Source of the DNA: Planctomycetota bacterium
Lineage (GTDB): Bacteria > Planctomycetota > Phycisphaerae > SM23-33
DNA length: 6,164 nt
NCBI GenBank assembly: GCA_003644335.1
Contig: QNCB01000086.1
Location: 1-6,164, forward strand
Direction: 5' to 3'
Positions 5,932 through 6,164 of this stretch are shown in pieces. Under the pieces are notes generated by a model. The model was given only the letters and a program-made list of their open reading frames with translations. It was not told where the DNA came from and did not search any database. The position numbers and the translations under genes were made by a program. The stretch's first letter is position 1. Each line of letters starts with the position of its first letter.

Positions 5932-5978
5932 GTAGCGTGGGCGTCTCGCCCATGTGTGGCTTGGGCATCTTGCCCATG
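5932..5978 (+). repeat. Tandem pair of 6-bp hairpins with a GTAG foot (REP-like)
   Basis: Two 18-base units, 5937-5954 and 5961-5978, share 15 of 18 bases at a 24-base period. Each forms a perfect hairpin with a TCT loop: TGGGCG/CGCCCA in the first and TGGGCA/TGCCCA in the second. Two of the three differences are the two halves of one base pair (G-C to A-T), so pairing is kept. GTAG at 5932-5935 precedes the first hairpin, as in REP elements mobilised by RAYT transposases. That link is an analogy, since no RAYT gene is in the window. Bases 5940-5954 match the complement of 1728-1742 exactly. Confidence 0.7.
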
Positions 5979-5997
5979 CTTTTTTCTGTTTTTTTTC

Positions 5998-6026
5998 TTT
6001 GTCATTCCCGCGCAGGCGGAAATCCA
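5998..6026 (+). repeat. CATTCCCGCG-type element, right copy (short form)
   Basis: TTTGTCATTCCCGCG (5998-6012) is identical to the complement of 1695-1709. It then continues as a short form ending GGCGGAAATCCA, without the long centre of the left copy. Arm pairing is degenerate here (ATTCC with GGAAAT-like sequence), so the copy appears decayed. It is preceded by a T-rich tract like that of the left copy. Confidence 0.65.
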
Positions 6027-6033
6027 TGTTTTT

Positions 6034-6099
6034 AGCTCCGTAGGAGCGGAATCTTTGTAGAAAAAAGGACAACCACGAATCTTCAGCTCCTACGGAGCT
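6034..6099. repeat. Inverted pair of GCTCC-GGAGC mini-hairpins (BIME-like)
   Basis: AGCTCCGTAGGAGC (6034-6047) and its exact reverse complement GCTCCTACGGAGCT (6086-6099) are separated by 38 bases. Each is itself a 5-bp hairpin with a 3-base loop, so the unit can fold as two small hairpins or one long 14-bp stem. GAATCTT also recurs directly at 6049-6055 and 6077-6083. The layout resembles bacterial interspersed mosaic elements made of inverted REPs, and I recall near-identical sequences as frequent intergenic repeats in environmental genomes. Confidence 0.75.
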
Positions 6100-6164
6100 G
6101 TATATCCATCCCACCTACGGATTATGAAATGGTCTGGGGGTTATGGCAAGGCTGCGTCTACGAC

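Larger units (their letters stand above)
5854..6164. repeat. Downstream non-coding mosaic of repeats
   Basis: No complete gene is supported. From left to right there is a terminator-like hairpin (5910-5926), two tandem hairpin units (5937-5978), a T-rich tract (5979-6000), a CATTCCCGCG-type element (5998-6026), and a pair of inverted GCTCC/GGAGC hairpins (6034-6099). At the right edge, ATGs at 6124 and 6143 begin frames that run off the window. Neither has a well-spaced ribosome-binding site, so a following gene is possible but unproven. Confidence 0.7.

Noticed and set aside
5250..6035. 261-codon plus-strand ORF overlapping the sugar-phosphate transferase
   Set aside because: Its translation has no family motifs and runs on through the repeat mosaic; the frame starting at 5158 carries every signature of the sugar transferase family.
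5932..6099. CRISPR array or insertion-sequence ends
   Set aside because: The units are short hairpins with a 24-base period and no spacers, the two repeat types differ, and there is no transposase ORF or target-site duplication.
6124..6164. Start of a following gene at ATG 6124 or 6143
   Set aside because: Only about 14 or 8 codons are visible; GGGGG at 6136-6140 is too close to 6143, and nothing supports 6124.

Overview
The window carries five plus-strand genes for extracellular or surface polysaccharide synthesis: three family-4 (GT4, GT-B fold) glycosyltransferases, one radical SAM enzyme with a SPASM/twitch-like C-terminus, and one membrane-bound priming sugar-phosphate transferase. No polymerase, flippase, chain-length regulator, sugar-nucleotide synthase, tRNA, rRNA, CRISPR array or transposase gene is visible. 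If this is a Wzx/Wzy-type or similar pathway, the rest of it lies outside the window.

Layout. Positions 1-435 are AT-richer and hold no convincing gene, but contain a small dyad and a possible 19-codon leader ORF. A GT4 gene occupies 436-1533. Positions 1534-1829 are a non-coding mosaic of dispersed repeat fragments. A tightly packed four-gene unit follows: radical SAM (1830-2855), GT4 (2852-4066), GT4 (4051-5157) and sugar-phosphate transferase (5158-5853). Its junctions are a 4-base ATGA overlap, a 16-base overlap and a 0-base gap, so the unit is very likely one translationally coupled operon. Positions 5854-6164 are a second repeat mosaic.

How the genes could work together. The sugar-phosphate transferase would place the first sugar-1-phosphate on undecaprenyl phosphate at the inner face of the membrane. 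The three GT4 enzymes would then extend this lipid-linked oligosaccharide from nucleotide-sugar donors. The role of the radical SAM enzyme is unknown. Its position as first gene of the coupled operon suggests it modifies a sugar, lipid or peptide component of the same product (inference).

Organism. High-GC genes with modest Shine-Dalgarno signals are combined with intergenic modules I recognise from memory as abundant in uncultured Planctomycetota genomes (Phycisphaerae-like): hairpins built on GGGCGTCTCGCCC, CATTCCCGCG elements, and GCTCCTACGGAGC inverted pairs. This assignment is an inference and was not checked against a database.

The least ordinary feature is in the repeats. The same composite module (hairpin, T-tract, CATTCCCGCG element) lies on both sides of the four-gene operon in mirror orientation. 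The right copy matches the left in order and spacing once one extra 24-base hairpin unit is removed, and that extra hairpin differs from its neighbour by a compensatory base-pair change.
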